From assembly GCF_003963535.1 (NCBI RefSeq), contig NZ_CP034539.1, positions 10,602,001 to 10,666,000 on the forward strand: a DNA stretch of 64,000 nucleotides, read 5' to 3'. The notes below the pieces were generated by a model. It was given only the letters and a program-made list of their open reading frames with translations, searched no databases and was not told the DNA's origin. Origin of the DNA: Streptomyces cyaneochromogenes (GTDB lineage Bacteria > Actinomycetota > Actinomycetes > Streptomycetales > Streptomycetaceae). The position numbers and the translations under genes were made by a program. Positions 7,995 to 16,975 of this stretch are shown here, piece by piece; position 1 is the stretch's first letter, and the number at the start of each line of letters is the position of its first letter.

Positions 7995-9665
7995 TTGGTG
8001 CGCAAGCATCTCAAGTCCAGCTTGTACATGCAGAGTTGGCCGCCACCTCCTACGGTATTTCCGGCAGCGGTGAAGGCTGCCGAAGCTGCTGGGGAAACGG
8101 GGGTGGCCGCGTTGAAGGACTTCGTCGCGGCGTGTACGGCGGTGCTGGTGCAGCACATGCATGGGGACTCTTGGCCGCTTGTCCGCGATGGCCTTGTCGC
8201 GTTCCTCATCGACAACGAGTCCGGCGATCAGGCTCGAGTGGACGTCGAGCGCCAGTTGGACCGGACCCGGGACGACCTCATCAACGCCCGCGCACGCGAA
8301 GAAGAGGGCACGGCTGCGGATGTGGAAGCCGAATTGCGCCTGCGCCTGCGACGTGTCCTTCGTGGCAGGCCCAGTGCTAGCACCCCACTCCGCGTTCTGG
8401 TGAACCAGTTCCCGCACGGCGAGCCGGAAGACGGAACACGTGAGGGGCCGAGCCTTCCGGTCGCAAAGGCCACCACGGAGCCCCGGCTGGCGGGCACCCG
8501 TACGAAGACGGACGGCCCCCCGCGTCCCACGGCTGCGAGGCTTTCCGGGCGACGCCGCAAGGAGATCGTCGCGGTGCTGCTGTTCAGCGGCGGCCCCATC
8601 TTCGAGAGTTCCATACCGCTGTCGGTGTTCGGGATCGACCGCCAGGACGCCGGCGTGCCGCGCTACCGACTGCTGGCGTGCGGCGGCGAGGAAGGCCCAC
8701 TGCGGACCACAGGGGGACTGGAACTCTCCGCACCACACGGCCTGGAGGCGATCTCACGGGCGGGCACGGTCGTCGTGCCGGCCTGGCGTTCGATCACCTC
8801 GCCGCCACCCGAGGACGCGCTCGACACACTGCGCCGGGCGCATGAGGAAGGTGCCCGCATAGTCGGGCTGAATACCGGTGCCTTCGTCCTCGCCGCGGCG
8901 GGCCTGCTGGACGGCCGTCCCGCGACGACGCACTGGATGTACGCACCGACGCTGGCCAAGCGCTACCCGTCGGTGCACGTGGATCCACGAGAACTCTTCG
9001 TGGACGACGGAGACGTCCTGACGTCCGCGGGTACGGCGGCCGGAATTGACCTGTGTCTGCACATCGTGCGGACGGACCACGGCAACGAGGCGGCCGGGGC
9101 CCTGGCCCGCCGTCTGGTGGTGCCGCCGCGCCGGTCCGGCGGTCAGGAGCGCTACCTCGATCGATCTTTACCGGAGGAGATCGGCGCCGACCCGCTGGCC
9201 GAGGTCGTCGCCTGGGCGCTGGAGCACCTCCACGAGCAGTTCGACATCGAAACAATGGCGGCACGCGCACACATGAGCCGCCGCACCTTCAACCGGCGTT
9301 TTCGGGAGCTCACTGGCACCGCTCCCGTGCAGTGGCTGGTCACTCAACGCGTCCTGCAGGCGCAGCGCCTGCTGGAGACGTCGGACTACTCGGTGGACGA
9401 GATCGCCAGCCGCTGCGGCTTCCGCTCGCCGGTGGCGCTGCGCGGGCACTTCCGCCGCCAGCTCGGCTCGTCGCCGGCCGCGTACCGGGCGGCCTACCGC
9501 GCGCGCCGCCCCTCAGACGGCGGGACCCTGCACACCTCACCCGGACCTTCGCCCGCTCCAGACGATGACGAATGGCCCGCACCGCCCAGCAGGCCAAGTG
9601 CGCCTCTTCTTCCCTCCAACCGGGATCCGGCTTCCACTTCTGTTGACCAGGGTGCCGGCGCCTGA
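7995..9665 (+). CDS. AraC-family regulator with GATase1-like domain, fused to an unrelated N-terminal region
   Basis: From about residue 190 this 556-residue frame is a classical FtrA/GlxA-type regulator: a DJ-1/PfpI-like amidotransferase fold (V-L-L-F-S-G-G-P-I-F-E through G-L-N-T-G-A-F-V-L-A-A-A-G-L-L-D-G) and a C-terminal AraC double HTH (S-R-R-T-F-N-R-R-F and C-G-F-R-S-P near 430-480). The usual nucleophile Cys position reads N-T-G-A, so the domain is a sensor, not an enzyme. The first ~150 residues instead resemble the helical region found ahead of streptomycete STAND proteins (W-P-L-V-R, R-x-L-D-x-T-R-D-D-L, R-L-R-R-V-L-R). A more normal start is GTG at 8574 with AAGGAG 9 bases upstream. 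The N-terminal part may be a separate remnant read through in frame. Its stop overlaps the next start (TGATG). Confidence 0.8.
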   Translation: MVRKHLKSSLYMQSWPPPPTVFPAAVKAAEAAGETGVAALKDFVAACTAVLVQHMHGDSWPLVRDGLVAFLIDNESGDQARVDVERQLDRTRDDLINARAREEEGTAADVEAELRLRLRRVLRGRPSASTPLRVLVNQFPHGEPEDGTREGPSLPVAKATTEPRLAGTRTKTDGPPRPTAARLSGRRRKEIVAVLLFSGGPIFESSIPLSVFGIDRQDAGVPRYRLLACGGEEGPLRTTGGLELSAPHGLEAISRAGTVVVPAWRSITSPPPEDALDTLRRAHEEGARIVGLNTGAFVLAAAGLLDGRPATTHWMYAPTLAKRYPSVHVDPRELFVDDGDVLTSAGTAAGIDLCLHIVRTDHGNEAAGALARRLVVPPRRSGGQERYLDRSLPEEIGADPLAEVVAWALEHLHEQFDIETMAARAHMSRRTFNRRFRELTGTAPVQWLVTQRVLQAQRLLETSDYSVDEIASRCGFRSPVALRGHFRRQLGSSPAAYRAAYRARRPSDGGTLHTSPGPSPAPDDDEWPAPPSRPSAPLLPSNRDPASTSVDQGAGA

Positions 9666-10702
9666 TGGGGGACATCGCCAAAGGCGCACTCACAGGCGCC
9701 TGGAGCCTGCTTGTCGGCTGGGTGCTGCCCACCGCGATCAACCTCGCCGTTCTCACTACGGTCCTGCTGCCCAGCCTTCGCCGTGTCCCGGCGCTCGGGC
9801 ATGCTGCAGACCTGGTCGCAGGACGAGGCGCGCTGGCCTTCCTCACCGCATCGCTGATGGTGGGCCTCGTGCTCAACGCTCTGCAGAACCCGCTCTACCG
9901 AATCCTGGAGGGCTACCTACTGTGGCCCTCCTTCGCGTACGAACACGGCTGCCGCCGCCACCAGGCCCTCAGGCGCCGCCTGACCGACCGCCTCCTGCTC
10001 ATGCGCCTCGAACGCCGCGCGGCCGACTCCAGCCTGTCCCCGATCCACAGGGCCGACCTCACCCTTTTGCTCCACAGTCCCCACCTGGCCCGCCACCGGC
10101 GCCTGGACCGGCGCAGCACTGTCACCCGCCGGGCCCTCCTGCAAGAGCGCCTCGCCCGCTACCCCGTCGGGGACGGCCACCTCGCTCCGACCCGGCTCGG
10201 AAACGCGATTCGCCGCTTCGAGGTCTACGCCTACGACCGCTACCAGCTGGATTCGCAACTGCTGTGGAACGAACTGACCGCAACCGCACCCGAACAGGCG
10301 CGCAGGCAGGTCGATACCGCGCGCACCAGCGTCGACTTCTTTATCTGCCTGCTCTACGGTCACATAGCGCTGCTGCTCGCCGCGGCAGCAACCCTCACCT
10401 CCGCCGCCGGCACTGCGGCCGTGGCTGCTGCGGCAGTCGTCCTCTGCGTCCTCATTCCTGTGTGGTACCGCTGTGCCGTCAGCGCCACCGATGAATGGGC
10501 GGCCGCTGTACGGGCTCTGGTCAACGTCGGCCGGCACCCTCTCGCCGCATCGCTCGGTCTGGACATCCCCAAGGAACTTGCCGCGGAGCGCACGATGTGG
10601 TCCCTGGTTTCCCGTCTCCCACGCATCCCCTACCACGAGCATGCCGCGGCCCTGGACCACTACCGCCGCCCACCCGCCCGCACCAGTGACGACACGACGT
10701 GA
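9665..10702 (+). CDS. Hypothetical polytopic membrane protein
   Basis: This 345-residue protein has hydrophobic segments near residues 13-35, 57-75 and a pair at about 235-255 and 258-280. The middle (80-230) is Arg-rich, basic and probably cytoplasmic. ATG at 9665 overlaps the TGA of the AraC gene by one base, so translation is coupled. I do not recognise the family and see no enzyme motif. A membrane scaffold or sensor working with the preceding regulator is possible but unsupported beyond the coupling. Confidence 0.75.
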   Translation: MGDIAKGALTGAWSLLVGWVLPTAINLAVLTTVLLPSLRRVPALGHAADLVAGRGALAFLTASLMVGLVLNALQNPLYRILEGYLLWPSFAYEHGCRRHQALRRRLTDRLLLMRLERRAADSSLSPIHRADLTLLLHSPHLARHRRLDRRSTVTRRALLQERLARYPVGDGHLAPTRLGNAIRRFEVYAYDRYQLDSQLLWNELTATAPEQARRQVDTARTSVDFFICLLYGHIALLLAAAATLTSAAGTAAVAAAAVVLCVLIPVWYRCAVSATDEWAAAVRALVNVGRHPLAASLGLDIPKELAAERTMWSLVSRLPRIPYHEHAAALDHYRRPPARTSDDTT

Positions 10703-11171
10703 AGAACGAGCTCGCCGTGCTCAAGGCATCCTGCGGCCGCCGGCACCGGGGCTGGCGGGCAAGCCGTAGAGAGTTCGGTACTGATGGTGGTGCGGACCAG
10801 GGCGGAAGGGCGCTGAAGCCGGTTGAACACCAGTTGCTGGCGCACGCAGGAGTCGGCGCATACTTCGGGCAGCGCTTCGGCGATCACGCAGGGAGTGCGG
10901 CAGCCTGGGCCGCTTGCTGCGCTCAGGACGGCTGTGCGGCAGGACGGGCCGGATGACCAGGCCAAAGACCGAGCGAGGGCGGCGGATGCTGCGGCTGCGA
11001 TCCGGTAGTGCGGGTCGAACGCCAAGGCCAGGAGCAGCATGCCAAGCGCCAGCGTGGCATCGGAGTGTTGAGCACTGTGCGCCAGCACGCGTGCGCTGAC
11101 AACCGTTGGACTGTGTTGCCACACATCCACGGGACCACGCCAGCGGCGGGCGAGGCCGCTTCGGATTCCGG
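10703..11171. other. Unresolved 470-bp stretch
   Basis: I find no gene I can support. A minus-strand frame at 10660-11130 has one hydrophobic stretch (L-G-M-L-L-L-A-L-A-F) and better composition than the others, but it overlaps the end of the membrane-protein gene, shows no clear ribosome-binding site and matches no family I know. It could be a decayed gene. Confidence 0.35.
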
Positions 11172-11783
11172 CTACTGATCCTTCCGGCTCCTTCGCAGTG
11201 CCTCGTCGAGTCGGGCGCGGATCTCCCGCTCTGCTGTCGCCTCGGGGGGTTCAGCCGGGTGCATGCGCGGAGGATGCGGATTGGCAGCTTCTGCCTGTTC
11301 TTCTTCTTCGAGCCGATTACTGCCCCGCAGTGTGCGCGTGGGAGCTGGTTCGGCGGGCCACACCAACAGCAGGTACTCCTCCCGGGGTACCTGAGCGCTC
11401 TGGCTGCGAGCGGCATCCCTGCCGCGGGCGTGGACTCGGAGGCGGTACTGGGTAGTGTCCGCGGTCGTCAGGGGCATGTCCGGGGCAGGGGGACCGTAGT
11501 CGAGCGATTCGAGCCGGAGACGATTGCGGGGGGCGGTGACGGCCGCTTCCACGATCTCTTCCCAGGGCCGTGACTCGTCGATTTCTTCAGCCGGTTCCCT
11601 CAAGGCGCGGATGCTGACCCGGACGTATCCCGATTGGATGCCTGTGCGGACAAGAGCCCCTCCTTGGAGCATCGGCGCGATCAGCCCGTTGGACCAGTCA
11701 GCCGAATGCACCGGGATCTCCCCGTCATCCAACAGACCGAAGGTGCCTTCCGTGACGAAGACGTCGTGCCATGAGGCGTCCAT
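11172..11783 (-). CDS. Hypothetical protein, acidic/basic-rich C-terminus
   Basis: This 203-residue protein has a strong GGAGGAGG ribosome-binding site ahead of its ATG and normal streptomycete codon use. The N-terminal ~130 residues look like a compact beta-rich domain (M-D-A-S-W-H-D-V-F-V-T-E-G-T-F-G-L-L-D-D-G-E, then Q-S-G-Y-V-R-V-S-I-R-A). The last 60 residues are a Glu/Arg-rich charged helix. No signal peptide or membrane segment is seen. I do not recognise the family. It lies upstream of nothing obvious on its strand and converges with the membrane-protein gene. Confidence 0.7.
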   Translation of the reverse strand: MDASWHDVFVTEGTFGLLDDGEIPVHSADWSNGLIAPMLQGGALVRTGIQSGYVRVSIRALREPAEEIDESRPWEEIVEAAVTAPRNRLRLESLDYGPPAPDMPLTTADTTQYRLRVHARGRDAARSQSAQVPREEYLLLVWPAEPAPTRTLRGSNRLEEEEQAEAANPHPPRMHPAEPPEATAEREIRARLDEALRRSRKDQ

Positions 11784-11914
11784 GTATCCTCCTCCCGCTT
11801 CAGGCTAGCTTCGTCGGCGCCTGCTGCCCGCCCGCATGCGACGCCGGGGAGCGGCCGGGACCGGCGCTGCTCCCCGGCGCGCGGGCTGCGTGAAGTGACG
11901 CACTCTCAGTGGAG

Positions 11915-13192
11915 CTAGGGGGTCACCACTACACGGAACGGGTCTTTGTCGAGGACGCGTTCAGACCGATACAACCCGGTGTGCAGTCCGCCCTGGGAGC
12001 TGTTCTCTGTAGCGGTGATCATGCAGACGCTGACGCCTGTGGGGCCTTGCCCGGCAGGGATGCCGGGGAACTGGCATCCGTCGAAGGTGCGGCGGGTGCC
12101 GCCGGCTGAGAGGCCTTGATAGGAGCTGGCGACGGGGTATTCGTCGCATGATTTGCCGGACACGCTGGGCGCATCGCCACACGCCTTCTCGCGGTTGTCC
12201 CCGTTGACCGCCGGATCCGTCGTGCGCGTCAGTGGAGCCTCGAAGGTGGCTCCCGGCAGTCCCGAGGCTTGGGCGCGTGAGACATGGGAGGCCAGGTCAG
12301 GGTAGGCGGCCCGGCTGTAGTAGACGGCCGAGGCGTACCACGGCACGACGCAGCCGGGGACCGGACGGCCGGCGGTGTTGTTGTCACACCGGAACTGGCG
12401 GAACACAGGGACCACATACGTCGTCGAGGTGTAGCCCGGGTTCGTGAAGGTCAGGTTCCACCCTGTGCCGCACTCCCCGACGGCGCCAGTAGCAGTCGCT
12501 GTCGAGTCGAAGAACGCCTCGCCCGTGTGCCACTGGTTCAGCGGTTGGATCGGCTTTGCGGAAAACGAACCGCTCTCCTTGGTGCAGGCATACCCGACTC
12601 GTGCATTGCCGTTGTAGGAGGCCTTGAGCGCGTCGCCCCAGCCACTAAAGGCCGTGACGTCGAGCTGATGGGCTATGCGGGATTCACTGGTGCTGCCGTA
12701 GCTGTAGTTGATGAGGAGGAGATTGGCCTCACCTGTAGTAGTCCTTGTGCCATTGCGCACGACATACGTCTCGTAGTAGACCGAGTCGATCCGGCAGGCC
12801 TGAGTGCGCGTGGCATACACCACGCCCTGGGCGTCCTCGCACCACTGAGGCGGTGCAACTGCCGCCAGTTGCGGGTTGGATTCGCCGCTCGGCAGGGCCG
12901 GTATGGTGTCGGGAGCTTTGTACTCGATACACGAGCCCCGGCCGTTCTCATCCGGCTCAGTGCAACTCGCCCCCACGTCAGAGAGCCGGCTTGTACCCGT
13001 TTCGCTCGTGGGTTTGTCGGAGCCCGGTGTGGTTTCCGGGGTCAAGCGCGTTAATTCCGAAACAACGGCAGCTTCATTGCTGCTGTCCTGACTTCCCATC
13101 ATGGCGGCAGCGGGAGCCGCACCAGCGAACACGGTGAAAGCCGCAGCTGTCGCTGCGATCGCGAACCAGCGTCTCTTTCGGTACTGCTGCAC
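11915..13192 (-). CDS. Secreted protein with C-terminal NucA/NucB-like nuclease domain
   Basis: The protein (425 residues from GTG 13192) opens with a signal peptide: R-K-R-R-W-F, a hydrophobic run (I-A-A-T-A-A-A-F-T-V-F-A-G) and A-P-A-A-A before the likely cleavage. The C-terminal 90 residues contain S-C-D-E-Y-P-V-A-S-S-Y-Q-G and, further on, T-E-N-S-S-Q-G-G, the hallmark of the NucA/NucB DNase family, secreted endonucleases with a catalytic D-E and Glu/Asn site. The middle (about 120-330) has paired cysteines and beta-rich sequence and is unassigned. The start was chosen for AGAGGA six bases upstream; GTG at 13237 adds 15 residues before the basic n-region. Probably an extracellular nuclease or a toxin-like effector. 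Confidence 0.82.
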   Translation of the reverse strand: MQQYRKRRWFAIAATAAAFTVFAGAAPAAAMMGSQDSSNEAAVVSELTRLTPETTPGSDKPTSETGTSRLSDVGASCTEPDENGRGSCIEYKAPDTIPALPSGESNPQLAAVAPPQWCEDAQGVVYATRTQACRIDSVYYETYVVRNGTRTTTGEANLLLINYSYGSTSESRIAHQLDVTAFSGWGDALKASYNGNARVGYACTKESGSFSAKPIQPLNQWHTGEAFFDSTATATGAVGECGTGWNLTFTNPGYTSTTYVVPVFRQFRCDNNTAGRPVPGCVVPWYASAVYYSRAAYPDLASHVSRAQASGLPGATFEAPLTRTTDPAVNGDNREKACGDAPSVSGKSCDEYPVASSYQGLSAGGTRRTFDGCQFPGIPAGQGPTGVSVCMITATENSSQGGLHTGLYRSERVLDKDPFRVVVTP

Positions 13193-14328
13193 GACAGTTC
13201 CTCTCAGACGAACGCACCACGCATGAGCGCGCACCACTGAAACCTCACCGAACGCAGAAGGTCAAGAGTCGAAAGTTCCCGATGGGCTATTACACGCCAG
13301 GACAGAACGTCCGAAAGCGAAAGTCATTCACCTCGGGATCACCACAGATTTACGGCTGCTTCAGAATCCGCGGCGTCGTCGTAACGGGCCACGCCGGTAT
13401 GCTTTCTGCCGCTCGGACGCCCATGGAGTCGGACAGGCGCTTGTTCTTCGCGGCCTCGTTCCGGAGCGGCACGCCAGATGACGGCCGCCCGCTCGGCCAC
13501 CTCGCCGCTGTTGGCGCGGGCGGCATAGGTGGCGAGCCGGGACAGCATTTCTGAGACGGCCTCGTACCCGCCCCGTCGAGACCTGGGCCGCGGACACACT
13601 CACCGCGATCCTCGCCGGACACGCCGAGCGCGTGGCTAGTGAAGCCCAGCGGCCGCCTGCATCGAAGCCCTCCTGGGGCCCGCTGGCGCGAGGGTTACAA
13701 CGGCTCTTCCTCGGCCCCACACGTAGCCGAAGTGCCGCGCCATATGAATCAGCGCCCGGCGCAGCGGCGCCTGGCGCTCCTGGCGTCGCATGGTGGGAGA
13801 CCGGGTGATGGTGATGGCCATCTGAGTGCGGGCGCCGTCCCCGACGGGGGCGAGCGGGTCGAGGTCGAGCAGCTTGCCGAGAGCGGGGGAGGGCTGGTCG
13901 TGAGGGCCTTCGGCGCTCAGGCGAAACTCCGTGGTGGGCGGCCCGGCCCACTACAGCCGGGCCGCGTCACAGGCGACGTCGGGCAGGACCTCAGCGGCGC
14001 TGCACGGTGCACGCCCAACGGCGCGGTCATGATGGGGTATTTCGCGGAGGGCGAGAGCAGGGAGGACGACACCGTGATCGGCGTGCTGCAGGCCGTTCTG
14101 CATTTTGGAAGACGATCGTGGCGTGTGGGACGAGAAGACCTAACCCCTAGGGAATCCTTCTGACCTGCATGGTCGTTCTTTTAGCGGTGCCTGACCGGCA
14201 GGGGTGAGGCTCGTCTCTCCTAGAACAGGGAGGGCCTCGTTCTTTCGTGCGGGGTCTTGGCAGGCCCGCCGCAGGCGATCCGGGAGGACGCGTCCGGCGG
14301 GTCCAGGAACCACAGGTTGGCACCGCAA
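13193..14328. other. Gene-poor or decayed stretch
   Basis: No intact gene is supportable here. Short minus-strand pieces have natural-looking sequence, for example a helix-like segment with E-M-L-S-R-L-A-T-Y-A-A-R-A-N around 13500-13570 and a piece with R-R-Q-E-R-Q-A-P-L-R-R-A around 13750-13800. They are in different frames and have no plausible start or stop. This is consistent with one or two decayed genes. The longest plus-strand frame (13639-14163) has poor composition. Confidence 0.4.
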
Positions 14329-14466
14329 ATGAATACCCAGATCCTGCTCCTCCTTGCGGTCATCGCCGTGATCGTCGGCTGCGCCGTATTCGCCACCCCG
14401 GCGTACACGATGCCTACGACGGCGGTCGCTTCTGGAACGGCGCCGGACTCTCGCCGCACGCCGTGA
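14329..14466 (+). CDS. Possible 45-residue membrane peptide
   Basis: Starting at ATG 14329, the frame encodes M-N-T-Q-I followed by an 18-residue hydrophobic run (L-L-L-L-A-V-I-A-V-I-V-G-C-A-V-F) and a short polar tail. This fits a single-span small membrane protein. The ribosome-binding site is weak and the tail may be frameshifted, because the +1 frame continues with F-W-N-G-A-G-L-S-P-H. I cannot assign a function. Confidence 0.3.
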   Translation: MNTQILLLLAVIAVIVGCAVFATPAYTMPTTAVASGTAPDSRRTP

Positions 14467-14904
14467 AACTGGTTGCGCGGCCCCTCAACAGGGGCAGACG
14501 CGGGTATCGTGCGCCCCCGGGCGCATCCTTCACGCCCCCGTGCTTCCTCCGTGCCCGGTGGTCCGCTCTCATGAGCGCTGACGTCCATCTTCCCTATGGC
14601 GTAGGCAACTTGGGCCTGCGCGCTCAGCGCAGAGCAGGAGTGTCACTGCCGTTGCGCGGTGGGGGTGCACTGGTTTGGGTCCGCCTCGTAAACGCGTACG
14701 GGCGAGGTAGCGGTAATGTCATGGTCGTCTTCCCCTTCGGCATCGGTTGCCGGACGGGAGGGGCCAGACGGTCCACCGGCCAGCTGACCCTTCACCCTTC
14801 CGTAACCGCCGCAGAAGGAAGGAGGCAGGCGATGCGCTCCTCCCCGGATCCCCCGGACCCGCGGGACGGAGACCAACGCCGCACTTAGCCGGGTCTCATA
14901 CCCG

Positions 14905-14936
14905 CAGAGCCCCTCCGGTGCTACGGAGAGGCTCTG
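14905..14936. terminator. GC-rich stem-loop
   Basis: CAGAGCC (14905-14911) pairs with GGCTCTG (14930-14936), and CTCCG (14913-14917) pairs with CGGAG (14924-14928), leaving a 6-nt loop and one mismatch. There is no T-run. It may be a terminator or a structured leader ahead of the XRE-HAD gene. Confidence 0.5.
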
Positions 14937-14965
14937 GAGTGACGGTAAAGGTTCGCCGACCCCGG

Positions 14966-15018
14966 ACCCCGTGGCTGACCCAAAAAATCTTCCACGGGGT
15001 CCACCCAATTGTGGGTGG
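14966..15018. repeat. Two adjacent perfect inverted repeats
   Basis: ACCCCGTGG (14966-14974) and CCACGGGGT (14992-15000) form a 9-bp stem around an A-rich 17-nt loop. CCACCCA (15001-15007) and TGGGTGG (15012-15018) form a 7-bp stem immediately afterwards. Together with the palindrome at 15033 they make the leader of the XRE-HAD gene unusually structured. Confidence 0.6.
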
Positions 15019-15032
15019 CCCCTAATCGTCAC

Positions 15033-15047
15033 TGGTGTCGGACACCA
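15033..15047. promoter_or_regulatory. Perfect 15-bp palindrome, candidate operator
   Basis: TGGTGTC-G-GACACCA is a perfect 7-bp inverted repeat about a single base, 156 bases before the start of the XRE-HAD gene. Its form suits a dimeric HTH repressor. Autoregulation by the downstream double-HTH protein is an inference. Confidence 0.5.
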
Positions 15048-15202
15048 ACTGTGGTCGTCCGCAGCGGCCTTCGGGGAGAGGGCAATGCGCCTTGATGGCA
15101 CAAACACACTGCTCAAGAGTCTTCGAGCAGCGTGAATTAACCCCCTGCTCCTCGGAGGCGACGCACGTAAAATGTACCGCGCCTGAGGGAGAGGGGCCTG
15201 CG

Positions 15203-16975
15203 ATGGCGAGGGGTTTGGCGGTCATGTTCTCCGGCGCTCGTCTGCGGCAGGCACGCGCCGAGGTGCAACCGGGCGGGCTGAGCGCCGAGGAGCTTGCCAA
15301 GCGGGTGGGAGCGAGCAAGGCGCAGATCCTTGCCTATGAGCACGGTCAGCGCGTCCCTGACCCGCCACGCATCCGCCGGCTCGCCGAAGCATTAGGCGTC
15401 CGTCCGTTGGAGCTGGCGAACCAAGCTGGCATGGCCTACTGGCAGCTGGCCGACCTGCGTAGAGCCAATGGTCTGCGAGCCAGTGACCTCTGCCGGGAGC
15501 TAGAGCTGAATCCGCACAGCTACCGTCGGTTGGAGACGACAGGACTGAGTCCCGAAAGCCGCTACGGCATGGCGGTGCGCCTGGCGGGCACGCTGGGTGT
15601 GTCCGTGCAGGTACTGGAAAGGCATATCGCCAACGTTCCCGGAGTACGCCAACGCCTCGATCGGGTACGGGAGCTTCTCAGCACCCTCGTCGACACGCAT
15701 CTTGCCCCGGGGTGTGCAGACGTGCCTGAACCGGAGGACGAGGTCGTCAAAGCCGTGGCTGCCCACTACGCGCGTTCCGCCCCGACTGTTGCACGCATCC
15801 TCCAACAGCAGATCATGGCCCTGCGGGAGATGCACCACCGGCAGGCGACGGAAGCAGCAACCGCGCACTACGGTGTCACGTCCGAGGACCAGGACCGTGC
15901 TCGCCGGCGTATGCAAAACGAAGCCGTACGCATTCATCAGTCGATCGTCACTCTTCCCCAGCGCATGGACGCCTTCTTCCGCGCGCAGTTGTCACCACAT
16001 GGCTGGGAAACGCTGGGGCAGTTGCACATCGCCCGCTCCAGCAAGGCCGCACTGACCGCAGCGCAGAACACCCTGCCCCATGCCCCGTCCCTGGTTCCGT
16101 TCATACAGCCGGCGTCCATACAGGCAGGAGCAGGCAGGACAGCCCCCTACATGCTTTCTAGGGACGGGCAGCACCACTACGCCGCGTTCAAGCCCTGGTA
16201 CGACGCCCTCTACCCGTGGGTGCAGGAGAGCCTGCGGCAGTTCGAAGCGCAGTTGGAGGCAGGGGAGCCACCCTCCCATGCCTGGCTGCGTCATTGCTTT
16301 GCCCAATCCCAGACTGTCCTGTTCAGTTTCGACGGAGTCCTGTGCCGGCTGTTCGCCGACAACGTGCGTTCGGTCTCCGGGCACTTGACCCAGGCGGCCC
16401 ATAGCCTGCAGTTGGGCACCGCCCCGGGCGGAACCGCAGACCCGGTTGCTGTGCTGCGCTCGGTCGTCGACCAGGGATCGCCTGAACAAATCCGCGAGCT
16501 CGACGGAATTCTGACGTCGTATGAAACCGAAGCAGCCCGTCGCGCGGAACCCCTTCCCGGCGCCGCGCAACTGCTGGGAGTTCTCAGCCGCGGCCCTTGG
16601 CGCATCGCCGTCGTGACCGACCACGCGAGCGCTGCCGTGCAGACCTTCCTGACACACCTGCGCCCCGACACCGGCGATGCGCCCAACCTGGTGGACGTCT
16701 TCGGACGCCCCACCGACCCACGGCTGATGAAGCCCAATCCGCACGCCGTTTCGCTCGCCACCAGTGTCCTGGGCGGCGACCGCTCACGCACCGTGCTCAT
16801 CGGCGAGTCCCTGGCCGACGCCCTGGCGGCCCAGGCAGCTGGTGTGCAGTTCATCGGCGTGGCTTCACAGCGCAGCCAGGCCCGCAGGCTCAAGCAGGCC
16901 GGTGCGGCCAATGTTGTGGAGACCCTGGCGACCCTGATCGCGGCAATCAGCAGGATCAACGGCACGCGATCGTGA
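15203..16975 (+). CDS. Tandem XRE helix-turn-helix regulator fused to a HAD-like domain
   Basis: From ATG 15203 (GAGGGG upstream) the 590-residue protein has two XRE-like HTH units (about 8-70, L-S-A-E-E-L-A-K-R-V-G-A-S, and about 78-135, L-R-A-S-D-L-C-R-E-L), a helical middle, and a HAD-like phosphatase fold in the last 250 residues. HAD motif I reads V-L-F-S-F-D-G-V, so the nucleophile Asp normally first in D-x-D is Ser (AGT near 16331). Motif II (V-V-T-D-H), motif III Lys (L-M-K-P-N-P) and motif IV (L-I-G-E-S-L-A-D-A) are present. The HAD part is therefore probably a non-catalytic ligand sensor attached to a DNA-binding module. It converges with the STAND-TPR gene, overlapping it by 20 bases. 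Confidence 0.85.
   Translation: MARGLAVMFSGARLRQARAEVQPGGLSAEELAKRVGASKAQILAYEHGQRVPDPPRIRRLAEALGVRPLELANQAGMAYWQLADLRRANGLRASDLCRELELNPHSYRRLETTGLSPESRYGMAVRLAGTLGVSVQVLERHIANVPGVRQRLDRVRELLSTLVDTHLAPGCADVPEPEDEVVKAVAAHYARSAPTVARILQQQIMALREMHHRQATEAATAHYGVTSEDQDRARRRMQNEAVRIHQSIVTLPQRMDAFFRAQLSPHGWETLGQLHIARSSKAALTAAQNTLPHAPSLVPFIQPASIQAGAGRTAPYMLSRDGQHHYAAFKPWYDALYPWVQESLRQFEAQLEAGEPPSHAWLRHCFAQSQTVLFSFDGVLCRLFADNVRSVSGHLTQAAHSLQLGTAPGGTADPVAVLRSVVDQGSPEQIRELDGILTSYETEAARRAEPLPGAAQLLGVLSRGPWRIAVVTDHASAAVQTFLTHLRPDTGDAPNLVDVFGRPTDPRLMKPNPHAVSLATSVLGGDRSRTVLIGESLADALAAQAAGVQFIGVASQRSQARRLKQAGAANVVETLATLIAAISRINGTRS

Noticed and set aside
13639-14163. 174-residue plus-strand frame in the gene-poor stretch
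   Set aside because: It shows no ribosome-binding site, no family resemblance and poor codon composition, and is probably chance.
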